In this document: positions 1 to 9,907 of the stretch, piece after piece
Layout: the number at the start of each line of letters is the position of its first letter
Numbering within the stretch: the stretch's first letter is position 1
Assembly: GCA_012839805.1 (NCBI GenBank)
Contig: DUMU01000035.1
Span: 1-64,000, forward strand
From: Bacillota bacterium
Lineage (GTDB): Bacteria > Bacillota > Limnochordia > Limnochordales > DUMU01
Reading direction: 5' to 3'
DNA length: 64,000 bases
Notes under the pieces: model-generated
What the model was told of the DNA's origin: nothing
Seen by the model: the letters and a program-made list of their open reading frames with translations, nothing else
Database searches by the model: none
Program-made: the position numbers and the translations under genes

Positions 1-495
1 ACCGAGCGAGGCAGGCACATAGTGGAGATCACGGTCAGCTCCCAGGGGCTCCTGGTGCGGGGTGAGGCCCGTACCAACGATATGTACGCTTCCGTTGACG
101 AGGCAGTCGACAACATAGAGAGGCAAGTGGACAAAGCACGCACCCGGTGGCTCCAGCGCAAGCAGGATCGCCCCAAGATCGCGGAAGCGCTGCTCGCGGC
201 CGAACTGGGGGTAGAGGCCGAGCGTGGCCAGGGGGTGCGGGTGGCCGCGGCGGGTGAGGAACAGGCCGAAACCGGTGGCGGCGAACGTGCCGGAGGGGTG
301 GTTACGGAGGAGCTGCCCCGGGTGGTGAGAGTAAAACGGCATGCCTGGAAGCCAATGTCTCTGGAAGAGGCGGTCACCCAGATGGAACTCCTCGGCCACG
401 ACTTCTTCGTTTTCACCAACGCCTCCACCGACGAGGTCAACATTCTCTACCGCCGGCGGGACGGAAACTTGGGCCTGATCGAGCCGGAGAAATGA
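1..495 (+). CDS. hpf: Ribosome hibernation promoting factor, long form (5' truncated by window start)
   Basis: Reading frame is open from base 1 (TERGRHIVEITVSSQGLLVRGEARTNDMYASVDEAVDNIERQVDK); C-terminal module VVRVKRHAWKPMSLEEAVTQMELLGHDFFVFTNASTDEVNILYRRRDGNLGLIEP is typical of long HPF; located before secA/prfB as in many Firmicutes. Confidence 0.93.
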   Translation, partial: TERGRHIVEITVSSQGLLVRGEARTNDMYASVDEAVDNIERQVDKARTRWLQRKQDRPKIAEALLAAELGVEAERGQGVRVAAAGEEQAETGGGERAGGVVTEELPRVVRVKRHAWKPMSLEEAVTQMELLGHDFFVFTNASTDEVNILYRRRDGNLGLIEPEK

Positions 496-591
496 GACCA
501 GGGGTGGCGAAACACGACGTTCGACGTACGGGGGCGTAGCACGGAGGAAGTAGCCCTCCTCATCTTCGAGGGAGACCGCCCTACCTCGCCC

Positions 592-1827
592 GTGGAAGAG
601 TGGATGGCCCGGGCCCGGGAAGCGATGGTCCTCGACGAGCTGGAGCGGGCGGCCCGGGTCACGGGTATTGAACGGCGGATCGTCGTTACCAACCGCCGCG
701 GTCTGGCCGGCGAGGTTAGCCGCCTGGGACTGGCACAGGTCATATGGGAAGACCCCGACGCAGGCCGGGCGCCCGGGGAGGCCCGGCCTCGCGACCCGTG
801 GGAATACCATCTTGGACGCGCCTTGAGCCGGGTGATCCTGGCAGAGCGCTGCCGTAACGTCATCTACTTCGGCGGGGGTGCGTGCCCCCTCATCACCGAA
901 GCTGAGCTCGGTGAGATCAGCCGTCGCCTTAAAGAAGAAAAGAACGTCGTCTTCACCAACAATCCTTTCTCGGCGGATGTGGTGGCTTTCTCGCCCGCGG
1001 AGGCGATAGCGGCGATCGATCCCCCGGAGGTGGACAACCCCCTGCCCATGCTGCTTCACCGGCAGGCGGGATTGCGTCTCGTTCAACTGCCGCGCACGCT
1101 CGGAATCAATTTCGACGTGGATACACCCACCGACCTGATGGTGCTCGCAGTTCACCCGGGGGCGGGCCAGAGGACGAAGGCGCTCCTGGAAGAGTTACCC
1201 TTTGATCGCCGGCGGTTCGAGAAAGCAAAGGAGCTGCTGCTCAATCCGGAGGCGCAGGCGCTGATTTACGGCCGGGTGGGGGCGCCGCTCTTCGGGTATC
1301 TCGACGAAAAGAGCCGCTGCCGGATCAGGCTGATTTCGGAGGAGCGCGGGATGAAGGCTTCGGGACGGGACGAGCGGGGCGAGGTAGTGTCCATCTTGGG
1401 GCTCCTTTGGCAAAACACCACTCCTGAACGGTTCTTCACGGCGCTGGCAGACCTGGCCGACGTGGCTTTCCTCGACACCCGGGTGATTTTCGCCCACCTT
1501 TTCGGGCGGGTGAAACGGGCGGATCGGTTCTACTCCGACCTGGGGTTGCCGGACCAGGTGGGGGAGGCACGGGTGCGCCGGTTCACCGAAGCGGCGCTGG
1601 CGGCACCGATTCCGGTAATCCTGGGCGGTCATTCTCTGGTCACCGGAGGGCTGTGGGCCTTGCTGGATGCTGCCTATGCGGCCGCCGGTGCGGCGGCGCC
1701 GGGACGAGCGCCGGGGGTGCGGGAGTCGGAGGGAGAGCCGGGCCCGAGCAGCCGGAGAGCGGGTGAGGGAAGAGGCGATTTCGCCCTGGCGCCGGTATCC
1801 TATCCCCTTTCTCCCTGGCAAGAGTGA
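592..1827 (+). CDS. NTP-transferase (CofC-like) domain protein with uncharacterised C-terminal half
   Basis: 411 aa ORF; YFGGGACPLITEAEL and LGINFDVDTPTDLMVL resemble the MobA/CofC nucleotidyltransferase fold; start codon uncertain (frame open upstream). Confidence 0.6.
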   Translation: MEEWMARAREAMVLDELERAARVTGIERRIVVTNRRGLAGEVSRLGLAQVIWEDPDAGRAPGEARPRDPWEYHLGRALSRVILAERCRNVIYFGGGACPLITEAELGEISRRLKEEKNVVFTNNPFSADVVAFSPAEAIAAIDPPEVDNPLPMLLHRQAGLRLVQLPRTLGINFDVDTPTDLMVLAVHPGAGQRTKALLEELPFDRRRFEKAKELLLNPEAQALIYGRVGAPLFGYLDEKSRCRIRLISEERGMKASGRDERGEVVSILGLLWQNTTPERFFTALADLADVAFLDTRVIFAHLFGRVKRADRFYSDLGLPDQVGEARVRRFTEAALAAPIPVILGGHSLVTGGLWALLDAAYAAAGAAAPGRAPGVRESEGEPGPSSRRAGEGRGDFALAPVSYPLSPWQE

Positions 1828-2061
1828 AGAATGAGTGGTCTGGCTACGGCTACGGAGGCAGGCAGGCAAGAGGAAGGCAGGCAGGAATCTGTCCCCTGGC
1901 ATCGAATGGAGAACCGCTAGCCGTCGCGGCTGCTACTCCCTGGGGCTGGGGGTGCCGATACTTCAGGGTGGACCTTTCGTTAGGCTGCTGGTCGTACGAG
2001 GTTACCGCGGGGCAACGAGAAGCGACGGACGATATGAAGCCAGCAACGGGGGGTAACTCGC

Positions 2062-2949
2062 ATGGAGTCGGCGACGAGCACGCCGGGTGACGATCTGGCC
2101 GCGGTGGAGCAAAGTATCGCCGCCTTACGGGGGGTTCAGTCGTGTCGTATCTTGACAACTGAATCAGGGGAGATCGCCGAGATCCACGTGGTGGCGGAAG
2201 GGCGGGCGGTTCACGAAATCATTGACGAGATGGAGGCGCTCTTCCGGGTACAGCTCGGGTACGTACCGGATCGCCAAAAGATCTCGGTGGCGCTGCTCGG
2301 CAAGGAGAAAGCGGCGGTGGAGGAGCATCGTCCGGAGTTGCACGCCTTCATGGTGCAAAAGACCAAGACAGGGGTGAGAGTGAGAGTAGAGCTACTCCAC
2401 CGCAAGACGGTCTACGTGGGCGAGGCGGACAGCGGCAGCAGTACGGGAGGAGTACTGCCGGTGTCGGCGGCGGCGACGCTCAGGGCAGTGCAGTCTATGG
2501 TCGGTCGCGGGGTGGGACTGCAACTCGATGAAGTGACCATGGTGCCGGTCGACGACGTTGTCGTCGCCATGGTCGGGGTTAGCGTTCAAAAGGAGGGAAC
2601 TGAAACTGTACTGCTGGGGGCGAGTCTGGTCCGCCACGACGAGGCGGAGGCGGTTATCCGGGCTTGCCTGGATGCGGTGAACCGGTATTTCTACGCCGTC
2701 CCCGAGGAGAGGAGGACGATGGCGACGGCAAGCAGGACGGGGGCGGTGGGGGCAGAGGGTAAGGCGGGTGCCCCAGGCGAGATCGACTTGAGCGAGGGTA
2801 TGGCGGCCCGGGCGAGGCAAATGGAAAGCACGGAGCGGCCGGGCGGGACGGCGGGGGCGGGCAGGACAGCGCGCCCTGCGGCAAGTGAGGCTGTGGCGGG
2901 TGAAGAAGCAGCAGCCGGAGCGGAGGTGGACCAGCTTCGGGACGAATGA
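2062..2949 (+). CDS. Conserved hypothetical protein (two domain-like halves, low-complexity C-terminal tail)
   Basis: 295 aa ORF with GGGGGT Shine-Dalgarno; pattern VQSCRILTTESGEIAEIHVVAEG...ISVALLGKE followed by TVYVGEAD...AATLRAVQSMVG...VVVAMVGVSV...LLGASLVRHDEAEAVIRACLDAVNR. Confidence 0.7.
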   Translation: MESATSTPGDDLAAVEQSIAALRGVQSCRILTTESGEIAEIHVVAEGRAVHEIIDEMEALFRVQLGYVPDRQKISVALLGKEKAAVEEHRPELHAFMVQKTKTGVRVRVELLHRKTVYVGEADSGSSTGGVLPVSAAATLRAVQSMVGRGVGLQLDEVTMVPVDDVVVAMVGVSVQKEGTETVLLGASLVRHDEAEAVIRACLDAVNRYFYAVPEERRTMATASRTGAVGAEGKAGAPGEIDLSEGMAARARQMESTERPGGTAGAGRTARPAASEAVAGEEAAAGAEVDQLRDE

Positions 2950-3290
2950 GCCCAGCGTCCGCTCGAGGCACAGCAAATAGGGCGGCAGGATGGCAGGACG
3001 GCGACAGGGCGCTCGGTAACGGGCGAAACGCAATCGGCGCTAAGGACCTTGCCAACGCGAGCCTTCAGACTAAAGCTCGAAATCCAGTTCATAAAGCAGA
3101 TACATAGAGGTGAAATAAGGCACAGGATGACACGGGGATAATCCCTGAGCATCCGTTGGTGATTGGATAAGGGTAAGATTTGCCGGAGGAAGGAGAAGGC
3201 TTGTCAGCAGCGTGCAACCCGGAGCGTAGCGGAGTTCGCGCGGGTCTTGTGCAGACAAGACGCGACGGCTCACTCTGGGGGGTTACTTCC

Positions 3291-3371
3291 GTGAAGGCTC
3301 GCTTGCTGACGATTCTCTTGGCTCTTCTCAGCCTGGCCCTGCTTGGTGCTGATATCACTTGGGAGTACTAA
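3291..3371 (+). CDS. Putative 26-aa signal-peptide-like small protein VKARLLTILLALLSLALLGADITWEY
   Basis: GTG start preceded by GGGGGG about 8 nt upstream; basic N-terminus, hydrophobic core, short polar tail; immediately upstream of HD-GYP gene. Confidence 0.45.
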   Translation: MKARLLTILLALLSLALLGADITWEY

Positions 3372-3426
3372 GCCGGAGCAATTACTAAGCCTGATCCTTC
3401 CCCGGCTCTGCCAGGAGATGGGTTAC

Positions 3427-4830
3427 ATGGGACCTTTGATGCGCAGGCCGCGGCCGCACTCCAAACGGGTGTGGACTTATATCGCATTTATCGTGATCCT
3501 CGCAGGGGCAGTCGTAATATCGCTGCCTCCGACGAAGGTTCGTCTGCCTCCTGTTGACCTAGCAATTCTAACAATACTCTACATTATAAGCGAGATTATC
3601 GCTGTCAGGATGCCAAGAATCGGTGCGATTTCTCCTAGCATTGTGATACGCTTACCTTTAGTTACCATAATGCCCGGAAGAGAGTCCGTTGTTCTTGTTG
3701 GTACAGCCATGATGTGTTCTAAGCTGATGCGCGGGCAACCTATAGAAACCATAGTGTTTAATGGGGCTGTTGTCTCTATTGCTTCTGCTACATGTGTTAC
3801 CATCATGCATTGGGCTGGGTTTGGCACGTCATTCGTATATCCCCAGGCGGTACCTGCATTCATAATGGCGACCACGCTCAATATGCTCGTCAACGTCGTA
3901 TTGGTCGATGTAGTAATAGTTCTGGACAACCCTGGAAGGATCCAAGAGGTGTGGCGGAGCACCTTACGGTCGGTTCTGCCGGCATACTTGGCGATGGTTC
4001 CTCTAGCGCTGCTCGCAATCTTGGTTTATCAGTCGCCGGCTGGCATCGTTGGCATCATACTTTTCACATTCCCTCTGATTCTGGCACATTTATTCCTTTC
4101 CGTTTGGGTACAATTGAAGGAATCACATTTAGAGACAGTCGAGGCGTTGGCGGCTGCGCTGGAAGCCAAGGACAGCTATTCGAGGGGCCATTCTGACCGC
4201 GTAGGGGAGCTTGCGAAGCGAACGGCCCAGGTGATGCGGTTTCGGGCAAGCATGGTTGAAGAGGTCGAGAACGGCGGGCGGCTTCATGACATCGGCAAGA
4301 TAGGCGTTCCGGACCTTGTCCTGAAGAAGCCCAGTCCGCTTACACCCGAAGAACTTGAAACTATGCGACGGCATGTGGAAATCGGGGCCGAGATAGTAAA
4401 GCCTTTGTCGTTCTTGCGGTCGGTGACTGGTATGGTTAGGTACCATCACGAGTGGTTTGGCGGGGGCGGGTATCCGGGGGAAATGGAAGGGACGAGTATC
4501 CCACTAGGAGCAAGGGTGCTCGCTGTTTGCGATGCTTGGGATGCCATGACGTCGAACCGGATCTACCGGCGCGCTATGGAGCCCCTGGAGGCCTGGCGCA
4601 GATTGGTGGCGGGGGCCGGGACCCAGTTCGATCCGGAAGTGGTGTCGGCTTTCAAAAAGGTAATCGCGGCTGATAAGCTGGTACCGTTAGATGTACTTGA
4701 GGCAGAAGAAGTCCGGATACGGGAGGAGCGCGAACGTGAGAGCCGGGAAGAGATGATGGCCACGGACCAGCTGGGCCAGGGGTTGATGGAGGCAGCAGCA
4801 GGGCAGGAGGAGCGGGGTGAGGGCGTTTGA
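3427..4830 (+). CDS. Membrane-anchored HD-GYP domain protein (putative c-di-GMP phosphodiesterase)
   Basis: N-terminal multi-TM region; C-terminal HDIGKIGVPD ... HHEWFGGGGYPGEMEGTSIPLGARVLAVCDAWDAMTSNRIYR. Start chosen at ATG 3427 with AGGAG 9 nt upstream; ORF frame opens at 3343. Confidence 0.9.
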   Translation: MGPLMRRPRPHSKRVWTYIAFIVILAGAVVISLPPTKVRLPPVDLAILTILYIISEIIAVRMPRIGAISPSIVIRLPLVTIMPGRESVVLVGTAMMCSKLMRGQPIETIVFNGAVVSIASATCVTIMHWAGFGTSFVYPQAVPAFIMATTLNMLVNVVLVDVVIVLDNPGRIQEVWRSTLRSVLPAYLAMVPLALLAILVYQSPAGIVGIILFTFPLILAHLFLSVWVQLKESHLETVEALAAALEAKDSYSRGHSDRVGELAKRTAQVMRFRASMVEEVENGGRLHDIGKIGVPDLVLKKPSPLTPEELETMRRHVEIGAEIVKPLSFLRSVTGMVRYHHEWFGGGGYPGEMEGTSIPLGARVLAVCDAWDAMTSNRIYRRAMEPLEAWRRLVAGAGTQFDPEVVSAFKKVIAADKLVPLDVLEAEEVRIREERERESREEMMATDQLGQGLMEAAAGQEERGEGV

Positions 4831-5411
4831 TACTGGAAGCGCTGGTGCTGGGGCTGTTGATCGGGACCTGGCGAGGAGGGCGGTTGGCCAATCTGGCGGA
4901 AGTAAGATGGCGCTGGCCGCTTCTTTTTGTTTTTGCCATGCTCTGGCAACGGATCCCCTTCCTGATGGTCCGGGAATGGCCGGCACTCCAGCCGGCGGTG
5001 GTCTGGCTGTATCTTTCCTCCTACGCTCTCCTGGCAGTGGCCGTTGGGCTGAACTGGGATGATCCGGCCTTCCGGTGGATCGGGCTGGGCCTTTTGCTGA
5101 ACTTCCTGGTAATCGCACTGAACGGCGGCCGCATGCCGGTATGGTCGACCGCGGTTGACATAGCCCGGCTGAAGGTGAACCTGACTCCTGCCGGGGCGGC
5201 CACTTCTCCCCACACTTTAATGACCGAGGCGACGAGGCTGAAATTCCTGGGCGACGTTTTGCCACTTCCCCCGCCTTACCCGCGCCCGCGGGTCCTCAGC
5301 ATAGGCGATGTGTTCCTGGCCGTTGGGATTGCTTTTCTCCTGATCAGGGGCATGGGGACGCGGAGAGAGCGCCGGACCGAAGCCAGACCCGAGACCGCCG
5401 GGACGGCCTGA
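4827..5411 (+). CDS. DUF5317 family membrane protein
   Basis: Hydrophobic 194 aa ORF overlapping upstream stop; FLVIALNGGRMPVW ... LKFLGDVLPLP...SIGDVFLAVGIAFLL. Confidence 0.75.
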   Translation: MILEALVLGLLIGTWRGGRLANLAEVRWRWPLLFVFAMLWQRIPFLMVREWPALQPAVVWLYLSSYALLAVAVGLNWDDPAFRWIGLGLLLNFLVIALNGGRMPVWSTAVDIARLKVNLTPAGAATSPHTLMTEATRLKFLGDVLPLPPPYPRPRVLSIGDVFLAVGIAFLLIRGMGTRRERRTEARPETAGTA

Positions 5412-5449
5412 GGGAGAAACGGGGGAGGGTGGGCCGGTGGAGGCTGTGG

Positions 5450-5455
5450 TATAAT
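5450..5455 (+). promoter_or_regulatory. Extended -10 element (TGGTATAAT) ahead of secA
   Basis: TG-n-TATAAT; no clear -35; precedes a ~160 nt GC-rich leader. Confidence 0.5.
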
Positions 5456-5618
5456 GGAAAACGCCGCGCGGTCGGGCCGGGAGCGGCCCGGCCTCGTCGC
5501 GTAAGGGGACTCCCGGAGCACGGGCGAAAGCAAAGCCCGGACGGAGGGCCGGCGGAAGGCCAGACGGCAGGTTAGGGGAAGGCCGGACGGGTAAGTCGCC
5601 GGGAAGGCAGGTGGGAAT

Positions 5619-8600
5619 ATGTTCGCGCTGTTACAGCGCTTGTTTCACCGGGGCAACGAGGCTGAGATCGAACGCCTGCGGGAGCAGGTAGCGGCCATCA
5701 ACGCGCTCGAGCCCGAGATGATGGGCAAAAGCGATGACGAGTTGGCGGCGATGACGGCCGGGTTTCGCCAGCGCCTGGCGAACGGAGCAACCCTGGACGA
5801 CCTCCTTCCGGAGGCGTTTGCGGTGGTGCGGGAGGCGAGCCGGCGGGTACTCGGGCAACGGCATTTCGACGTCCAGTTGATGGGTGGCATCGTGTTACAC
5901 GAGGGCCGGATCGCAGAGATGAAGACGGGCGAAGGAAAGACGCTGGCGGCCACCGCACCGGCCTATCTCAACGCGCTCACCGGGCGGGGGGTGCACATCG
6001 TTACCGTCAACGATTACCTCGCCAAGCGTGACGCGGAGTGGATGGGCGCGATCTACCGCTTTTTGGGACTCACGGTAGGGGTCATAGTCCATGAGAAGAA
6101 TTACCGGGAGCGCCAAGAAGCATATCGTGCGGACATAACCTACGGAACTAACAATGAGTTCGGGTTTGACTATTTGCGCGACAACATGGCGCTACACCCG
6201 GAGCATCTCGTTCAACGCGAGTTGAATTACGCCATCATCGACGAGGTAGACTCGATCCTCATCGACGAAGCTCGGACCCCGCTCATCATCAGCGGAATGG
6301 CCGAAGAGTCGACGCAGCTTTACTATGACGTGGCGAAGTTCATCCGGACGTTGACCCCCGAAGAAGATTACACGGTAGATGAAAAGGCTCGGACGGCGGC
6401 ATTGACCGAAGCCGGGGTGGCCAAGGCAGAGAAGTACTTCGGTGTAGAAAACCTCTACGACGAAAGCAACATGCGCCTCTCCCACCATATCCTGGCCGGC
6501 TTGAAGGCGCACACACTCTTCAAGCGAGACCGGGATTACGTGGTCAAGGACGGCGAGGTGATCATCGTCGACGAGTTCACCGGCCGCCTGATGTTCGGGC
6601 GCCGCTACTCGGATGGTATCCACCAGGCCATCGAGGCTAAAGAGGGCGTCCGCATCCAGCGAGAGAGCCAGACCCTGGCTACCATCACCTTCCAGAATTA
6701 CTTCCGCATGTACAAGAAGATCGCGGGCATGACCGGCACGGCCAAGACGGAAGAAGAAGAATTCCGCAAGATCTACGGCATGGATGTGGTGGTGATACCC
6801 ACCAACAAACCCATGATCCGGACCGACTACCCGGACCTGGTCTTCCGGACCGAGCGGGCCAAGTGGAACGCCGTCGTGGACGAGATCGAGGAGTTGTACA
6901 AGCAAGGTCGCCCCGTTCTCGTGGGCACCATCTCCATCGAGCGGTCGGAGCATCTCAGTGACATGCTGCGGCGCCGCAACATCCCGCACCAGGTGCTGAA
7001 TGCGAAGTACCACGAGCGGGAGGCGGAGATCATCGCCCAGGCGGGACGGCCGGGCATGGTGACCATCGCCACCAACATGGCCGGAAGAGGCACGGACATC
7101 CTGCTTGGTGGTAATCCGGAATACAAGGCCAAAGAGCGCCTTCGCCAGAAGGGTTATAGCCCCGAGGAAGTTCGACTGGCGAGTGAACGCCGGGTCGACG
7201 AGACCGGCTTGACCGACCGGGTGAAGCAAGCCCGCCGCCTTTTCCAGGAGTTCCTCGAGGAAGAGGCCCGGGCGATGGAAGAGGAACACGCCCGGGTGGT
7301 GCAGCTCGGGGGCTTGCACATCATCGGTACGGAGCGGCACGAAAGCCGCCGCATCGACAACCAGCTCCGGGGCCGGTCGGGCCGGCAGGGCGATCCGGGT
7401 TCGTCCCGGTTCTACGTGTCGCTGGAAGACGATCTGATGCGCCTGTTCGGGTCGGCCAGGATCGCCGGGCTGATGGACCGGCTGGGTTGGGATGAAAACG
7501 TGCCGATCGAAGACCGGCGGGTTACGCGAGCCATCGAAAACGCGCAAAAGAAAGTGGAAGCCCGCAACTTTGAATTGCGCAAACAGGTACTCGAGTATGA
7601 CGAAGTAATGAACCAGCAGCGGCAGGCGATCTACGCCTGGCGCCGGCGGATCCTCCTCGGAGAGAGCCAGGAGGAACGGGTGGGACAGATCCTGAAGGAC
7701 GTGGCGGCAAGCTTCGTGGAGTCATATGCGCCCGAGAAGGTGCTGCCGGAGGAGTGGGATCTCGTTTCGCTGGTTCAGCGGCTGGGCGAGCTGGTCGGGC
7801 GCCCGCTCTCCTTCCGTGCTGATGACCTGCCCCGGCGCCGGCCGGAGGACCGGGCGCAAGTGCTGGCCCGGGTGGAGGAAGAGCTCAAACGGCTTTACCG
7901 GGAGCGCGAACAGGAACTGGGGCCGGAAACTCTGCGTGAGATCGAGCGCTTGATCCTGCTCCGGGTGATCGATGCCCAGTGGATGCAGCACCTGCGGGAC
8001 ATGGACGACCTGCGGGAAGGGATCGGTCTGAGGGCCTACGGGCAGCAGAACCCGCTGGTGGAGTACCGCCTGGAGGCCTTCCAGATGTTCCGGGCCATGA
8101 TGGAGCGGATAAACGAGGAGACGCTGCGCTATCTCTTCCGCGTCCAGGTGGCGGTTGCTCCCGCCGGCACCGGTCTGGGAGCGGACGGGCGGCCCGCGGC
8201 CGCGGCCGTTTCAGGCCCGAGGGTGGCCGGTGACGGCCGCGGCCGGACCGGTGCTACGGCGGGCCGGGGGCCGGCGGGGGCGGCAGCAGCGGCGCCGGGG
8301 ACGGGGCTCCTGGCCCGGGCCACGTACTCAGGAGGCGGTCCGCCACCCTTTGCTCTGCCCGGAGCCGGTAGCGCAAGCGGGAGCCAGGACGGCGCCGGCC
8401 GGGGTGGTCGAGGCACTGGAGCAGGGGCGGCAGGTCCGGCGGGCGGTCGTCTGGAGCCGCGCCGGGTGCAAAAGGTGGGCCGCAACGACCCCTGTCCTTG
8501 CGGCAGCGGGCTAAAGTACAAGAAATGCCACGGGCGGTATGGCGATGGGGCGCCCGACATAGGCGGCGGCGGCCGCGGAACCGGTGCTGCCGGGGCTTGA
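5619..8600 (+). CDS. secA: Preprotein translocase ATPase SecA
   Basis: [82 protein letters not shown]-terminal zinc motif [20 protein letters not shown]. Confidence 0.99.
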   Translation: MFALLQRLFHRGNEAEIERLREQVAAINALEPEMMGKSDDELAAMTAGFRQRLANGATLDDLLPEAFAVVREASRRVLGQRHFDVQLMGGIVLHEGRIAEMKTGEGKTLAATAPAYLNALTGRGVHIVTVNDYLAKRDAEWMGAIYRFLGLTVGVIVHEKNYRERQEAYRADITYGTNNEFGFDYLRDNMALHPEHLVQRELNYAIIDEVDSILIDEARTPLIISGMAEESTQLYYDVAKFIRTLTPEEDYTVDEKARTAALTEAGVAKAEKYFGVENLYDESNMRLSHHILAGLKAHTLFKRDRDYVVKDGEVIIVDEFTGRLMFGRRYSDGIHQAIEAKEGVRIQRESQTLATITFQNYFRMYKKIAGMTGTAKTEEEEFRKIYGMDVVVIPTNKPMIRTDYPDLVFRTERAKWNAVVDEIEELYKQGRPVLVGTISIERSEHLSDMLRRRNIPHQVLNAKYHEREAEIIAQAGRPGMVTIATNMAGRGTDILLGGNPEYKAKERLRQKGYSPEEVRLASERRVDETGLTDRVKQARRLFQEFLEEEARAMEEEHARVVQLGGLHIIGTERHESRRIDNQLRGRSGRQGDPGSSRFYVSLEDDLMRLFGSARIAGLMDRLGWDENVPIEDRRVTRAIENAQKKVEARNFELRKQVLEYDEVMNQQRQAIYAWRRRILLGESQEERVGQILKDVAASFVESYAPEKVLPEEWDLVSLVQRLGELVGRPLSFRADDLPRRRPEDRAQVLARVEEELKRLYREREQELGPETLREIERLILLRVIDAQWMQHLRDMDDLREGIGLRAYGQQNPLVEYRLEAFQMFRAMMERINEETLRYLFRVQVAVAPAGTGLGADGRPAAAAVSGPRVAGDGRGRTGATAGRGPAGAAAAAPGTGLLARATYSGGGPPPFALPGAGSASGSQDGAGRGGRGTGAGAAGPAGGRLEPRRVQKVGRNDPCPCGSGLKYKKCHGRYGDGAPDIGGGGRGTGAAGA

Positions 8601-8643
8601 GAGGAACGGCCGGCCAAGCAACGGTCGAAAAGGTGATGGGGGG

Positions 8644-9907
8644 ATGACTATGGTCACTGAACTCACCCTGACTCCACTCAAGGAGAAACTGGGCGAGCTT
8701 TTGCGGCGCCTGAACGAAATGAGGGTTTACCTTTGACGTCGATCACGGCAAGGCACGCCTGGCCGAGCTAGAGAACATCATGGCCGCGCCCGGCTTCTGG
8801 CAGGACCGGGAGCGGGCAAGCAAGGTGATCGCCGAGGCGAGGAGCCTCAAAGGCCGGCTCCGCGCGTACGAAGAAACGAGGGAGACGGCCGACGAGGCAG
8901 AAGTGCTGCTGGAGCTGGCCGAAGAAGAATTGTCAATGGGCCGTGGCGACCAGGGCGGGCCGGGAACCCAAAGTGGTGGTAGCACGCGGAGTGACCCGGC
9001 GGTACCCGGCGCGCCGGGTGTAGATGGCCCGGCGGATACGGGGGCGGCCGGCACGACCGTGGCCGAACTGGTCGCCACGCTGGAGCGGCTTGAGCGGCAG
9101 GTAGTTCGACTGGAGTTTCAATCGTTGCTGGGTGGGGAGTATGACCCGAATAACGCCATTCTCGCCATCCACCCGGGGGCGGGAGGCACCGAGTCGATGG
9201 ACTGGGCGGAGATGCTCCTGAGGATGTACACGCGGTGGGCCGAGCGACGCGGGTTCACGGTAGAACTGCTTGACCTCTTGCCCGGTGACGAGGCGGGCGT
9301 GAAGAGTGCCACTCTCCAGGTGAACGGCGAGTATGCGTACGGATACCTGAAGGCGGAGCGGGGAGTTCACCGGCTGGTACGCATCTCACCTTTCGACGCG
9401 GCAGGGCGCAGGCACACCTCGTTCGCCTCGGTGGACGTCTGGCCGGTGGTGGAGAACGATACCGACATCGAGATAAAGCCGGAGGAGATCCGGATAGATA
9501 CCTACCGGGCGAGCGGGGCGGGCGGCCAGTACGTAAACAAGACCGAGTCGGCGGTCCGCATCACCCACCTTCCCACCGGGATCGTGGTGCAGTGCCAGAA
9601 CGAGCGGTCGCAGCACGCGAACCGGGAGACGGCCATGCGGATGCTGAAAGCAAGGCTCTTGCAGCGGCGGCTCGAGGAACAGCAGGAGAAACTGGAGCAG
9701 ATCCGGGGCGAGCACGGTGAAATCGCCTGGGGATACCAGATCCGTTCTTACGTCTTCTGCCCGTATACGATGGTGAAGGATCACCGCACAGGAGTAGAGA
9801 CCTCCAACGTGCAAGCGGTGATGGACGGCGAGATCGACGAGTTCATCGAAGCGTTCTTGCGCCAGGAAGCGGCATCGGCCGGCGCCCGGAAAGAGGCACG
9901 GGCGTGA
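8644..9907 (+). CDS. prfB: Peptide chain release factor 2, programmed +1 frameshift at CTT TGA C (8731-8737)
   Basis: Zero frame 8644-8733 ([30 protein letters not shown]) ends at TGA 8734-8736; +1 frame from 8735 continues [24 protein letters not shown]... into the 8780 ORF with GAGGQ and [16 protein letters not shown]. Confidence 0.97.

Noticed and set aside
5456-5618. c-di-GMP-I (GEMM) riboswitch in the secA leader
   Set aside because: A GCAAAGCC-like string is present, but the conserved GGGCAAACC and GUAGCGGGGUUACCG elements are absent.
6192-7547. 451-aa minus-strand ORF inside secA
   Set aside because: Antisense to a highly conserved SecA reading frame; typical GC-rich shadow ORF. The same applies to 35287-37197 (antisense to UbiB), 56072-57454 (antisense to aroC) and 18893-19870 (antisense to uvrB).
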